Assembly: GCA_934402125.1 (NCBI GenBank)
Contig: CAKRTY010000037.1
Span: forward strand, 1-9,941
Length of the DNA: 9,941 nt
Reading direction: 5' to 3'
DNA from: an uncultured Anaerosacchariphilus sp.
GTDB lineage: Bacteria > Bacillota > Clostridia > Lachnospirales > Lachnospiraceae
A program made the position numbers and the translations under genes. A model generated the notes under the pieces. It worked only from the letters and a program-made list of their open reading frames with translations, did not search any database and was not told the origin of the DNA. Shown one piece after another: positions 1 to 7,081 of the stretch (the first letter of the stretch is position 1; every line of letters begins with the position of its first letter).

Positions 1-365
1 GGATAGCTGTGGACGCCTGCCACCGCGCCTACGATCAGGTCGCTGCCCTGCTGGGCCGGGTCGTCTACGGCCAGTTTGATTCCGGTTTTGATACCGGGTC
101 CCACCACCAGAATCCGGGCGCCGGTGAATTTCTCGGCTGCCTCCCGGACCGTATTGGTCACGGAAGGTACCACGGAGGAAATAATGCCGCCCCGGATCCG
201 GGAGGGTTCGATTTCATGCAGATCCAGCATTTCCCGGATAATGGTAGCATATTCCAGGGAGGTAGAATCCTGCTCTGTGGAAAAACGCTCCAGAAAGAGA
301 AGCTGGTCTTTGTGAAAACAGCCCATGACAATATTCGTATTTCCGATATCAATGGTGAGTATCAT
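1..365 (-). CDS. coaX: Type III pantothenate kinase CoaX, N-terminal 121 codons (gene runs off the left edge)
   Basis: CoaX phosphorylates pantothenate with ATP, the first step of coenzyme A synthesis, in the cytoplasm. The visible protein starts MILTIDIGNTNIVMGCF, the phosphate-binding signature of the ASKHA-fold type III kinases, with Asp6 in the DIGNT motif. Around residues 88-94 lies PGIKTGI, and residues 107-110 read GSDL at the site of the family's GADR motif; the expected acidic residue is kept as Asp109 but the Arg is replaced by Leu110. The ATG is fixed by an AGGAGG at 371-376 (read leftward) with 5 nt spacing. Family members are about 255-260 aa, so just under half is present. It lies downstream of the panT-like gene on the same strand, and the coaBC gene for the following steps diverges from that pair. 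Identity is strong from sequence; the role is known for the family. Confidence 0.95.
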   Translation of the reverse strand, partial: MILTIDIGNTNIVMGCFHKDQLLFLERFSTEQDSTSLEYATIIREMLDLHEIEPSRIRGGIISSVVPSVTNTVREAAEKFTGARILVVGPGIKTGIKLAVDDPAQQGSDLIVGAVAGVHSY

Positions 366-376
366 TACGTCCTCCT

Positions 377-490
377 AACTGCTCAGTGCCTTCGCAGTTA
401 TGATGCAAAATCCATGAGAATCGACTTCGTCGATGGGATTTTGCACTCTCAAATCATTTTTATACGCCTTCAGCAGCAAGTGCTTCAGGC
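377..490 (-). repeat. Structured panT–coaX intergenic segment with three hairpins; possible dispersed palindromic element
   Basis: The 151-bp gap between the two leftward genes contains three inverted repeats. (1) 466-490: arms of about 10 nt whose interruption is a tandem GA/GA mismatch, as in sheared G·A pairs. (2) 404-445: TGCAAAATCC (404-413) pairs perfectly with 436-445, and inside it ATCGAC (420-425) pairs with GTCGAT (429-434) around a 3-nt loop. (3) 377-399: AACTGC pairs with GCAGTT. The third sits immediately next to the coaX ribosome binding site at 371-376. None is followed by a clear T-run, so a plain terminator is unlikely. The architecture resembles short palindromic intergenic repeats of Lachnospiraceae genomes; that resemblance is inference from memory, not a search. 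Confidence 0.55.
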
Positions 491-516
491 TGTGATATAG
501 TTTAAATAGAAAGGGT

Positions 517-1125
517 TTAATCGCGGTTAATGAGACCTGCCTTCAGAAGGGCGAAGCCTACAGCGCCTGTAATAATGGTAGAAGAAACCATCTCGCAGAC
601 GGCGTTGATGCCTACAAAGCTGCAGACAAACAGAATGATATTTTTACCGCCGATGAGTCCCTGCATATATTCGGTATTGCCGAACAGGACAACCAGTGCG
701 GTCATGAAAAACAGCGTATTTAAAAATGCGGAGAAGAAGCCGGTCACGAAGCAGCCTACGCGCGCGTTGGAGGCCTTCTTTACACCGCGGAAGATATAAC
801 CCAGCAGAAGTCCGTCCAGGAGACGGGGAATAAAACGCTGAATAAATGCCAGTACGGGATTGATGCCGAAGAGTACGACACCCATGGCGCTTACACCGCC
901 CACACCGATGCACTGTAAAAAGCTGGTCAGTCCAAATACGGCTCCCGCGGCAGCTCCGCCTGCAGGTCCCAGGGTAATGGCAGCCAGTGCGACAGGGATC
1001 ACATTGAACGAGATAGCCAGAGGCCCGATGTTCAGGTATCCCAGAGGCGTATAAGCCATCAGAAGTAAGATGCCGGTCAGCAGTCCGAGAATGGTTAGCT
1101 GCCGTGTTTTGTTAGATGTTTTCAT
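517..1125 (-). CDS. panT: ECF transporter substrate-binding (S) component, probable pantothenate-specific PanT
   Basis: A 202-aa, very hydrophobic protein with about six membrane segments and no ATPase motifs, as expected of the S subunit of an energy-coupling factor vitamin importer. The N-terminal region, with YTPLGYLNIGPLAISFNVIP followed by the Gly/Ala-rich LGPAGGAAAGAVFGLTSF, is typical of the ECF S-component family that includes PanT and HmpT. A small-residue GxxxG at residues 14-18 in helix 1 could serve as the EcfT contact. No EcfA, EcfA' or EcfT gene is in view, so it would use a shared module encoded elsewhere. The substrate is inferred from context: coaX follows on the same strand and coaBC diverges. 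I chose ATG at 1125 (10 nt from GGAGG at 1136-1140) over TTG at 1131, which is only 4 nt from it. Folate, thiamine or pyridoxine family members remain possible. Confidence 0.78.
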   Translation of the reverse strand: MKTSNKTRQLTILGLLTGILLLMAYTPLGYLNIGPLAISFNVIPVALAAITLGPAGGAAAGAVFGLTSFLQCIGVGGVSAMGVVLFGINPVLAFIQRFIPRLLDGLLLGYIFRGVKKASNARVGCFVTGFFSAFLNTLFFMTALVVLFGNTEYMQGLIGGKNIILFVCSFVGINAVCEMVSSTIITGAVGFALLKAGLINRD

Positions 1126-1172
1126 ATTCAATTTTCCTCCTTGTTATTATTCCGCATACGCGGATACAATAC

Positions 1173-1210
1173 AATTACGGGGTAATGATAGCATAGGAAA
1201 ATCCGTAATT
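1173..1210. promoter_or_regulatory. Candidate operator: inverted repeat AATTACGG…CCGTAATT spanning the panT promoter
   Basis: Perfect 8-bp arms AATTACGG (1173-1180) and CCGTAATT (1203-1210) are 30 bp apart start to start, about three helical turns. The left arm covers the predicted panT start site and the right arm overlaps the -35 box. A third GTAAT half-site at 1182-1186 makes a tighter palindrome ATTAC-GGG-GTAAT (1174-1186). This is the layout expected of a repressor site. No regulator gene for it is in the window. Confidence 0.45.
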
Positions 1211-1213
1211 CAA
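1185..1213 (-). promoter_or_regulatory. Sigma-A-type promoter of the panT–coaX transcript
   Basis: Read leftward: -35 TTGAAT (1208-1213), 17-bp spacer, -10 TATCAT (1185-1190) preceded by an extended TGN. The start would fall near 1178, giving a leader of about 50 nt that contains a small TCCGC/GCGGA hairpin (1151-1164). No riboswitch fold is recognisable. Confidence 0.7.
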
Positions 1214-1241
1214 GCAAATAAAAAGTTCGGGGGCCTTTGTA

Positions 1242-1270
1242 TTGAAAAAAGTGCGAAATTCCCCTATAAT
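1242..1270 (+). promoter_or_regulatory. Sigma-A-type promoter of coaBC and probably of the whole rightward operon
   Basis: TTGAAA (1242-1247), a 17-bp spacer and a consensus TATAAT (1265-1270). Transcription would start near 1276, leaving a leader of only about 24 nt with GGGAGG (1286-1291) 8 nt before the coaBC ATG. Confidence 0.82.
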
Positions 1271-1280
1271 CAAGGGGAAT
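1258..1280. promoter_or_regulatory. Candidate operator: ATTCCCCT-N7-AGGGGAAT over the coaBC -10 box
   Basis: Perfect 8-bp inverted repeat with arms at 1258-1265 and 1273-1280. It brackets the -10 box and the predicted start site, so a bound protein would block promoter melting. It is mostly upstream of or at the predicted start, so it would act as DNA rather than as an RNA hairpin. I do not recognise the cognate regulator. Confidence 0.5.
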
Positions 1281-1299
1281 AAAATGGGAGGAATGACAG

Positions 1300-2511
1300 A
1301 TGACATTTGACAAAAATATGTTAAAAGGAAAGACCGCGGTACTGGGCGTAACAGGAAGTATCGCTGCATATAAAATCGTAAATCTGGCGCGGATGCTCCG
1401 GAAACTTGGGGCCAACGTGCAGGTGCTGATGACGAAAAACGCGACGGAATTTATCACGCCGCTGACCTTTGAGCAGCTGACCGGCAATAAATGCCTCATC
1501 GACACTTTTGATCGGAATTTCCAGTACAGCGTGGAGCATGTGGCGCTGGCAAAGCAGGCGGACGTGGTGCTGATAGCTCCGGCCTCTGCCAACGTGATAG
1601 GCAAGATCGCGAACGGCATTGCCGACGATATGCTGACTACTACGGTCATGGCCTGCCCCTGCAAGAAAATCATTTCCCCGGCCATGAACCACAATATGTA
1701 CCACAACCCCATCGTCCAGGATAATCTGGAGAAGCTGGCCCGCTTCGGCTATGAGATCATTCCGCCGGAGACCGGTATGCTGGCCAACGGGGACAGCGGC
1801 GACGGACGAATGCCCGACGAAAGGCTGCTGCTGGAATACATTCTGAAGGAAATCGCCTGCGAGAAGGATCTGGCAGGGAAAAAGGTGCTGGTGACCGCGG
1901 GAGCAACCCAGGAAGCCATCGATCCGGTACGCTTTATCACCAATCATTCTACCGGGAAAATGGGCTTTGCCCTGGCCCACGCAGCCATGCTCCGGGGCGC
2001 GGAGGTGACGCTGGTGGCAGCCCACACGGAGGCGGAGCCGCCCCTTCTAGTCAATCTGGTGCGTGTAACCTCAGCGCAGGATATGTTTGAGGCCGTGAAA
2101 GAGCGTGCGGAGGAGTCCGATGTGATTATCAAGGCCGCTGCAGTGGCGGATTATACGCCGGTGACCACCGCGGACCATAAGATAAAGAAGGCCGAGGGCG
2201 GACTTTCCATCGAGCTTACCAGAACCCGGGATATTTTAAAATATCTGGGCGAGCACAAAAGGGAAGGCCAGGTGCTCTGCGGCTTCGCCATGGAGACAGA
2301 GGATCTGCTGGCCAACGCGAAGAAAAAGCTGGAGAGCAAACACTGCGACTTAATCTGCGCCAACAGCCTCCGGAAGGCGGGCGCTGGCTTCGGAACCGAT
2401 ACCAACTGCGTGACGGTGTTGAGCCGGGAAGGGGAACGGGAGCTTCCGCTGCTTTCCAAGGAAGAGACGGCCCATGAGATTTTAAACGAAATCTGTAAAA
2501 AACTGGGATAA
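1300..2511 (+). CDS. coaBC: Bifunctional phosphopantothenoylcysteine decarboxylase / phosphopantothenate–cysteine ligase (CoaBC, Dfp)
   Basis: A 403-aa two-domain enzyme that joins cysteine to 4'-phosphopantothenate (CoaB, with CTP in most bacteria) and decarboxylates the product to 4'-phosphopantetheine (CoaC, FMN). CoaC spans about residues 8-185: flavin-binding GVTGSIAAYK (16-25), the catalytic His80 in SVEH, APASANVIGKIANGIADD (93-110) and PAMNHNM (127-133). The flap motif, normally ACGxxGxGRM with a catalytic Cys, reads ANGDSGDGRM here, with Asn163. CoaB follows from about 190: VTAGATQEAIDPVRFITNHSTGKMG (198-222), KAAAVADYTP (278-287) and KIKK (294-297). Length is normal. The start follows GGGAGG and heads the operon; dnaE begins 9 nt after the stop. 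Apart from the missing Cys everything fits, so identity is firm and only decarboxylase chemistry is in question. Confidence 0.97.
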   Translation: MTFDKNMLKGKTAVLGVTGSIAAYKIVNLARMLRKLGANVQVLMTKNATEFITPLTFEQLTGNKCLIDTFDRNFQYSVEHVALAKQADVVLIAPASANVIGKIANGIADDMLTTTVMACPCKKIISPAMNHNMYHNPIVQDNLEKLARFGYEIIPPETGMLANGDSGDGRMPDERLLLEYILKEIACEKDLAGKKVLVTAGATQEAIDPVRFITNHSTGKMGFALAHAAMLRGAEVTLVAAHTEAEPPLLVNLVRVTSAQDMFEAVKERAEESDVIIKAAAVADYTPVTTADHKIKKAEGGLSIELTRTRDILKYLGEHKREGQVLCGFAMETEDLLANAKKKLESKHCDLICANSLRKAGAGFGTDTNCVTVLSREGERELPLLSKEETAHEILNEICKKLG

Positions 2512-2520
2512 GGAGACTTC

Positions 2521-5500
2521 ATGTCATTTGTACATTTACACACCCATACAGAATACAGCCTTCTGGACGGGTCCAATAAGATAAAAGAATATGTGGCCCA
2601 GGTGAAGAAGCTGGGCATGACGGCGGCGGCCATTACGGATCATGGAGCCATGTTTGGCGTCATTGATTTCTACCGGGCGGCCCGGGCGGAGGGCATTAAG
2701 CCGATCTTAGGCTGCGAGGTCTATGTGGCCCCCAATTCCCGCTTCGACAAGGAGACCAGCGGAGGGGACGACCGGTATTATCATCTGGTGCTGCTGGCGG
2801 AGAACAATCAGGGCTACGCCAATCTGATGAAAATCGTATCCCGCGGCTATGTGGAGGGCTTTTACTACAAGCCCCGTGTGGATATGGAGGTCCTGCAGGA
2901 GTTTCATGAGGGAATCATCGCCCTGTCCGCCTGCCTGGCGGGCGAGGTGCCCCGGTATATCCAGAAGGGACTCTATGAGGAAGCGAAAAAATCTGCTTTA
3001 AAATATGAAGCAGTCTTTGGCAAAGGAAATTATTTCCTGGAGCTGCAGGATCACGGCATTCCGGAACAGAAGAACGTGAATCAGGCGCTGCTGCGTATGA
3101 GTCAGGAGCTTCAGATCCCTCTGGTGGCCACCAATGACTGTCATTATACCTATGCGCAGGACGTGAAGCCCCATGATATCCTGCTCTGTATCCAAACCGG
3201 CAAGAAGCTGGCAGACGAAGACCGGATGCGCTACGAGGGCGGTCAGTATTATGTGAAATCCCCGGAGGAAATGGAAGCGCTTTTTCCGTATGTGAAGGAA
3301 GCGCTGGAAAATACAGGGAAAATCGCGGAGCGCTGTAACGTGGAGATTGAATTCGGCGTTACCAAGCTTCCCAAATACGATGTGCCGGAGGGCTATACCT
3401 CCTGGGAATATCTGAATAAGCTCTGCTTTGACGGACTGGCAGAGCGCTACCCGGACGATGACGGTACCATGCGGGAGCGTCTGACCTATGAGCTGGGCGT
3501 GATCAAAAATATGGGCTACGTGGATTATTTCCTGATTGTCTGGGACTTTATCCATTACGCCAGAGAGCATGGAATCGCAGTGGGACCGGGACGTGGATCC
3601 GCGGCCGGAAGCATCGTTTCCTATACCATGGGGATCACCAATATCGATCCCATGCGCTATCAGCTGCTGTTTGAGCGCTTTCTGAACCCGGAGCGTGTGT
3701 CCATGCCGGATATCGATATTGACTTCTGCTATGAACGGCGGCAGGAGGTTATCGACTATGTGGTGCGGAAATACGGCAAGGACCGGGTGGTGCAGATCGT
3801 AACCTTCGGTACCATGGCCGCCCGGGGCGTGATCCGGGACGTGGGCCGGGTGATGGACTTGCCCTATAATTTTGTGGATTCCATTGCGAAAATGGTGCCC
3901 CAGGAACTGAATATCACTCTGGAAAAGGCCCTGAAAATGAATCCGGAGCTTCGGAAAAGTTATGAAAATGATCCGCAGGTGCAGGAGCTCATCGATATGT
4001 CCATGCGTCTGGAGGGACTTCCCAGACACACCTCCATGCATGCGGCGGGCGTGGTGATCAGCCAGAAGGCGGTAGACGAGTACGTACCGCTGTCCAGAGC
4101 CTCCGACGGCTCCATCACGACACAGTTTGTTATGACGACCCTGGAGGAGCTGGGACTGCTGAAAATGGATTTCCTGGGACTGCGTACCCTGACGGTAATC
4201 CAGGACGCGGCCCGCATGGCTTCGGAGCGGACCGGACAGACCATTGATATAGACCATATCGATTATGACGATCCGGCGGTATACGCTTCCCTGGGAACCG
4301 GGAAAACCGATGGCGTGTTCCAGCTGGAAAGTAGCGGTATGAAGGGCTTTATGAAGGAGCTCCGCCCCAGAAGCATGGAAGACGTGATTGCGGGCATTTC
4401 CCTGTACCGTCCGGGCCCCATGGACTTTATCCCCCAGTATATCCGGGGAAAGGATCACCCGGAGAGCATTACTTATGACTGCCCTCAGCTGGAGGAAATC
4501 CTAAAGCCCACCTATGGCTGTATCGTTTACCAGGAGCAGGTTATGCAGATCGTGCAGAAGCTGGCCGGGTATACGCTGGGCCGAAGCGATCTGGTGCGCC
4601 GCGCCATGTCCAAGAAGAAGGCTGCGGTGATGGAGAAGGAGCGTCAGAATTTCGTCTTCGGAAACCCGGAGGAGGGCGTGCCCGGCTGTATCGCAAACGG
4701 CATTCCCGAGCAGACGGCCCAGAAGATTTACGATGAAATGATAGATTTCGCCAAGTATGCCTTCAACAAATCCCACGCGGCGGCTTACGCGGTGGTGGCT
4801 TATCAGACAGCCTGGCTGAAATATTATTATCCGGTAGAATTCATGGCGGCGCTGATGACCTCCGTCATAGACAATTCCGGAAAGGTATCCGAGTATATCC
4901 TGACCTGCCGGCAGATGGGAATCGATATTCTGCCGCCGGATATCAACGAGGGAGAGGCCCGGTTTTCCGTAGCCGACGGTTCCATCCGATTTGCGCTCTG
5001 CGCCATCAAGAGCATTGGCCGTCCGGTGGTGGAGGCTATCATTGAGGAGAGAAGGCTGGGCGGACGCTTCAAGAGCCTGACAGATTTTATCGAGCGGCTG
5101 GGCGGAAAGGACGTCAACAAACGGGTGGTGGAAAACCTCATCAAGGCGGGCGCCCTGGACAGCCTGGGCGGCAACCGGCAGCAGTTTATGCTGGCTTACG
5201 CCGGGATCATGGACGGGGTAACCCAGAGCCAGAAGACCATGATGGCCGGACAGCTTTCCCTGTTTGATCTGGTAGGCGAGGAAGAAAAGGCAAGCTTCCA
5301 GGCCAAGCTTCCCGATGTGGACGAGTATGACAAGGAGCAGAAGCTCTTCTTCGAAAAAGAGGTGCTGGGCGTCTATGTCAGCGGACATCCCCTGGAAAAA
5401 TACATGGATCGCTGGAAGAAAAATATCACGGCAGTAACCACGGATTTTGCGCTGGACGAGGAAACAGGCGAGACAAAGCTGCATGACGGGGAGTCCGTGG

Positions 5501-6003
5501 TCATCGGCGGTATGATTACCGGAAAGACCATCAAATATACGAAGAATAATAAGGTCATGGCCTTTCTGCAGCTGGAGGATCTGCTGGGAACGGTGGAGGT
5601 CGTGGTATTTCCCAACGTGTATGAGCGAAGCTCGGAGGCGCTTCAGGAGGATGCGAAAATCTTTCTGAGCGGTCACGTGGACGCCGGGGACGACCGGGCG
5701 GCCAAGCTGATCTGCGACCGGATTATCCCCTTTGACGCAGGGAAAAAGGAGCTGTGGATTCAGTTTCCCGATCAGGCGGCGTGTCTGGAGCGGGAGCCGG
5801 AGCTTCTTGCCCTGCTGGCGGACAGCGACGGGAAGGATCCGGTGGTGCTTTACGCGGCGGCAGAGAAGCGCGTGAAGCGTCTTCCGGCCGGAAAAAGCGT
5901 AAATGCGGGACCGGAGCTGATGGAAAAGCTGGAAAAAAGCTTTGGGAAAGGAAATGTAAAAGTTGTGGAGAAACGTATTGAAAATATAAGTCGGATGAAG
6001 TAA
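2521..6003 (+). CDS. dnaE: DNA polymerase III subunit alpha, DnaE type
   Basis: A 1160-aa replicative polymerase of the C family, acting in the cytoplasmic replisome. The N-terminal PHP domain (about 1-280) keeps metal-site motifs resembling Thermus DnaE: HLHTHTEYS, TDHG, GCEVY, YYHL, SACL and ATNDCHY. The palm has PGRGSAAG (356-363), catalytic PDIDID with Asp397 and Asp399, and a third Asp550 in KMDFLGLRTLT. A helix-hairpin-helix region lies near 860-885. A consensus beta-clamp binding motif QLSLF is at 911-915, and an OB fold lies at about 993-1060. No DnaQ-like exonuclease insertion is present, so it is not PolC; Clostridia normally carry PolC elsewhere. AAGGAG at 2510-2515 overlaps the coaBC stop and lies 5 nt from the ATG, implying coupled translation. 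I cannot tell from the sequence alone whether it is DnaE1 or DnaE3 class. Confidence 0.98.
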   Translation: MSFVHLHTHTEYSLLDGSNKIKEYVAQVKKLGMTAAAITDHGAMFGVIDFYRAARAEGIKPILGCEVYVAPNSRFDKETSGGDDRYYHLVLLAENNQGYANLMKIVSRGYVEGFYYKPRVDMEVLQEFHEGIIALSACLAGEVPRYIQKGLYEEAKKSALKYEAVFGKGNYFLELQDHGIPEQKNVNQALLRMSQELQIPLVATNDCHYTYAQDVKPHDILLCIQTGKKLADEDRMRYEGGQYYVKSPEEMEALFPYVKEALENTGKIAERCNVEIEFGVTKLPKYDVPEGYTSWEYLNKLCFDGLAERYPDDDGTMRERLTYELGVIKNMGYVDYFLIVWDFIHYAREHGIAVGPGRGSAAGSIVSYTMGITNIDPMRYQLLFERFLNPERVSMPDIDIDFCYERRQEVIDYVVRKYGKDRVVQIVTFGTMAARGVIRDVGRVMDLPYNFVDSIAKMVPQELNITLEKALKMNPELRKSYENDPQVQELIDMSMRLEGLPRHTSMHAAGVVISQKAVDEYVPLSRASDGSITTQFVMTTLEELGLLKMDFLGLRTLTVIQDAARMASERTGQTIDIDHIDYDDPAVYASLGTGKTDGVFQLESSGMKGFMKELRPRSMEDVIAGISLYRPGPMDFIPQYIRGKDHPESITYDCPQLEEILKPTYGCIVYQEQVMQIVQKLAGYTLGRSDLVRRAMSKKKAAVMEKERQNFVFGNPEEGVPGCIANGIPEQTAQKIYDEMIDFAKYAFNKSHAAAYAVVAYQTAWLKYYYPVEFMAALMTSVIDNSGKVSEYILTCRQMGIDILPPDINEGEARFSVADGSIRFALCAIKSIGRPVVEAIIEERRLGGRFKSLTDFIERLGGKDVNKRVVENLIKAGALDSLGGNRQQFMLAYAGIMDGVTQSQKTMMAGQLSLFDLVGEEEKASFQAKLPDVDEYDKEQKLFFEKEVLGVYVSGHPLEKYMDRWKKNITAVTTDFALDEETGETKLHDGESVVIGGMITGKTIKYTKNNKVMAFLQLEDLLGTVEVVVFPNVYERSSEALQEDAKIFLSGHVDAGDDRAAKLICDRIIPFDAGKKELWIQFPDQAACLEREPELLALLADSDGKDPVVLYAAAEKRVKRLPAGKSVNAGPELMEKLEKSFGKGNVKVVEKRIENISRMK

Positions 6004-6086
6004 AATCGGACACAAAGGCGTTTCATGTAACGATCACAGGAATAGCCCGGAAATGTGAATCCGGACAGAGGCGAGGAGGAATCATC

Positions 6087-7067
6087 ATGGCAAAAGAGAT
6101 CAAAACCATCGGAGTACTGACAAGCGGCGGAGACGCGCCCGGTATGAACGCGGCGGTGCGTGCGGTTGTACGTAAGGCTCTGGTAAACGGCAAAAAGGTA
6201 AAGGGTATCCTGAAGGGCTATACGGGACTTCTGGACGAGGAAATCATAGATATGTCCGCAAACGATGTATCCAATACCATTGAGCGCGGCGGCACCATGT
6301 TATTTACCTCACGCTGTAAGGAATTCATGACAGAAGAAGGACAGAAGCGCGGCGCGGAGATCTGCCGGAAGCATGGAATCGACGGTATCGTGGTCATCGG
6401 CGGAGACGGTTCCTTCCGGGGAGCCCAGAAGCTGGCTGCGCTGGGTATCAATACCATCGGCGTTCCGGGAACCATTGATCTGGATATCTCCTGTACCGAG
6501 TATACCATCGGCTTTGACACGGCGGTCAATACAGCCATGGAGGCCATTGATAAGGTACGTGATACCTCCACCTCCCATGAGCGCTGCAGCATTATTGAGG
6601 TAATGGGCCGGAACGCAGGCTACATTGCCCTGTGGTGCGGAATTGCCAACGGCGCGGAGGATATTCTGCTTCCGGAGAATTACGATTACGATGAGCAGAA
6701 GATTATTAACAATATCATTGCAAACCGGAAGCGGGGCAAGAAGCACCATATCATCGTAAACGCGGAGGGCGTAGGACATTCCACCAGTATGGCCCGCCGG
6801 ATCGAGGCTGCGACCGGTATTGAAACCAGAGCGACAATTCTGGGACACATGCAGCGAGGCGGAAGCCCCACCTGTAAGGATCGCGTATACGCGTCCATGA
6901 TGGGAGCCATGGCTGCGGATCTGCTCTGCGAGGGTAAGACCAACCGGGTAGTAGGCTATCAGCACGGACGGTTCCAGGATTTTGATATTGATGAAGCCCT
7001 GGCTATGGTGAAGGGCATTGATCCGTACCAGTATCAGGTGGCCAAGGACCTGTCCAGACATTGCTAG
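6087..7067 (+). CDS. pfkA: ATP-dependent 6-phosphofructokinase
   Basis: A 326-aa enzyme phosphorylating fructose 6-phosphate to the 1,6-bisphosphate, the committing step of glycolysis; the family works as a cytoplasmic tetramer. Visible motifs in order: TSGGDAPGMNA (12-22) in the nucleotide site; GGDGS (105-109), where Gly108 rather than Asp points to ATP and not pyrophosphate as donor; GTIDLD (128-133) with catalytic Asp131; VMGRNAGYIALW for substrate binding; and GHMQRGGSP near the sugar-phosphate site. The usual TIDND is TIDLD, with Leu132. AGGAGG at 6074-6079 lies 7 nt before the ATG. It follows dnaE after 83 bp with no recognisable terminator, and the methylase gene follows after 14 bp, so it is probably co-transcribed. 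dnaE next to pfkA is a familiar order in Firmicutes. Confidence 0.96.
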   Translation: MAKEIKTIGVLTSGGDAPGMNAAVRAVVRKALVNGKKVKGILKGYTGLLDEEIIDMSANDVSNTIERGGTMLFTSRCKEFMTEEGQKRGAEICRKHGIDGIVVIGGDGSFRGAQKLAALGINTIGVPGTIDLDISCTEYTIGFDTAVNTAMEAIDKVRDTSTSHERCSIIEVMGRNAGYIALWCGIANGAEDILLPENYDYDEQKIINNIIANRKRGKKHHIIVNAEGVGHSTSMARRIEAATGIETRATILGHMQRGGSPTCKDRVYASMMGAMAADLLCEGKTNRVVGYQHGRFQDFDIDEALAMVKGIDPYQYQVAKDLSRHC

Positions 7068-7081
7068 GAGAATAGAATTTT

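Noticed and set aside
517..1125. Assignment of the membrane protein as biotin transporter BioY or riboflavin RibU
   Set aside because: The N-terminal TPLGYLNIGPL pattern and the CoA-gene neighbours fit the PanT/HmpT group better; this was judged by eye, without a search.
5963..5990. Possible pfkA promoter TTGTGG-N16-TATAAG in the end of dnaE
   Set aside because: The -35 is poor and the spacer short; in this composition such a match is expected by chance. It remains possible that pfkA has its own promoter here or in 6004-6086.
4501..6015. Long open frame of about 500 codons on the minus strand inside dnaE
   Set aside because: It is antisense to a clear DnaE C-terminal half, its translation is rich in His, Leu and Arg with no recognisable domain, and it has no credible ribosome binding site. 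Similar frames at 2998-4458 and 1321-2025 are dropped for the same reason.
6004..6086. Terminator or riboswitch between dnaE and pfkA
   Set aside because: The 83 bp contain only weak partial repeats (AATCGGAC and ATCCGGAC) and no stem followed by a T-run.
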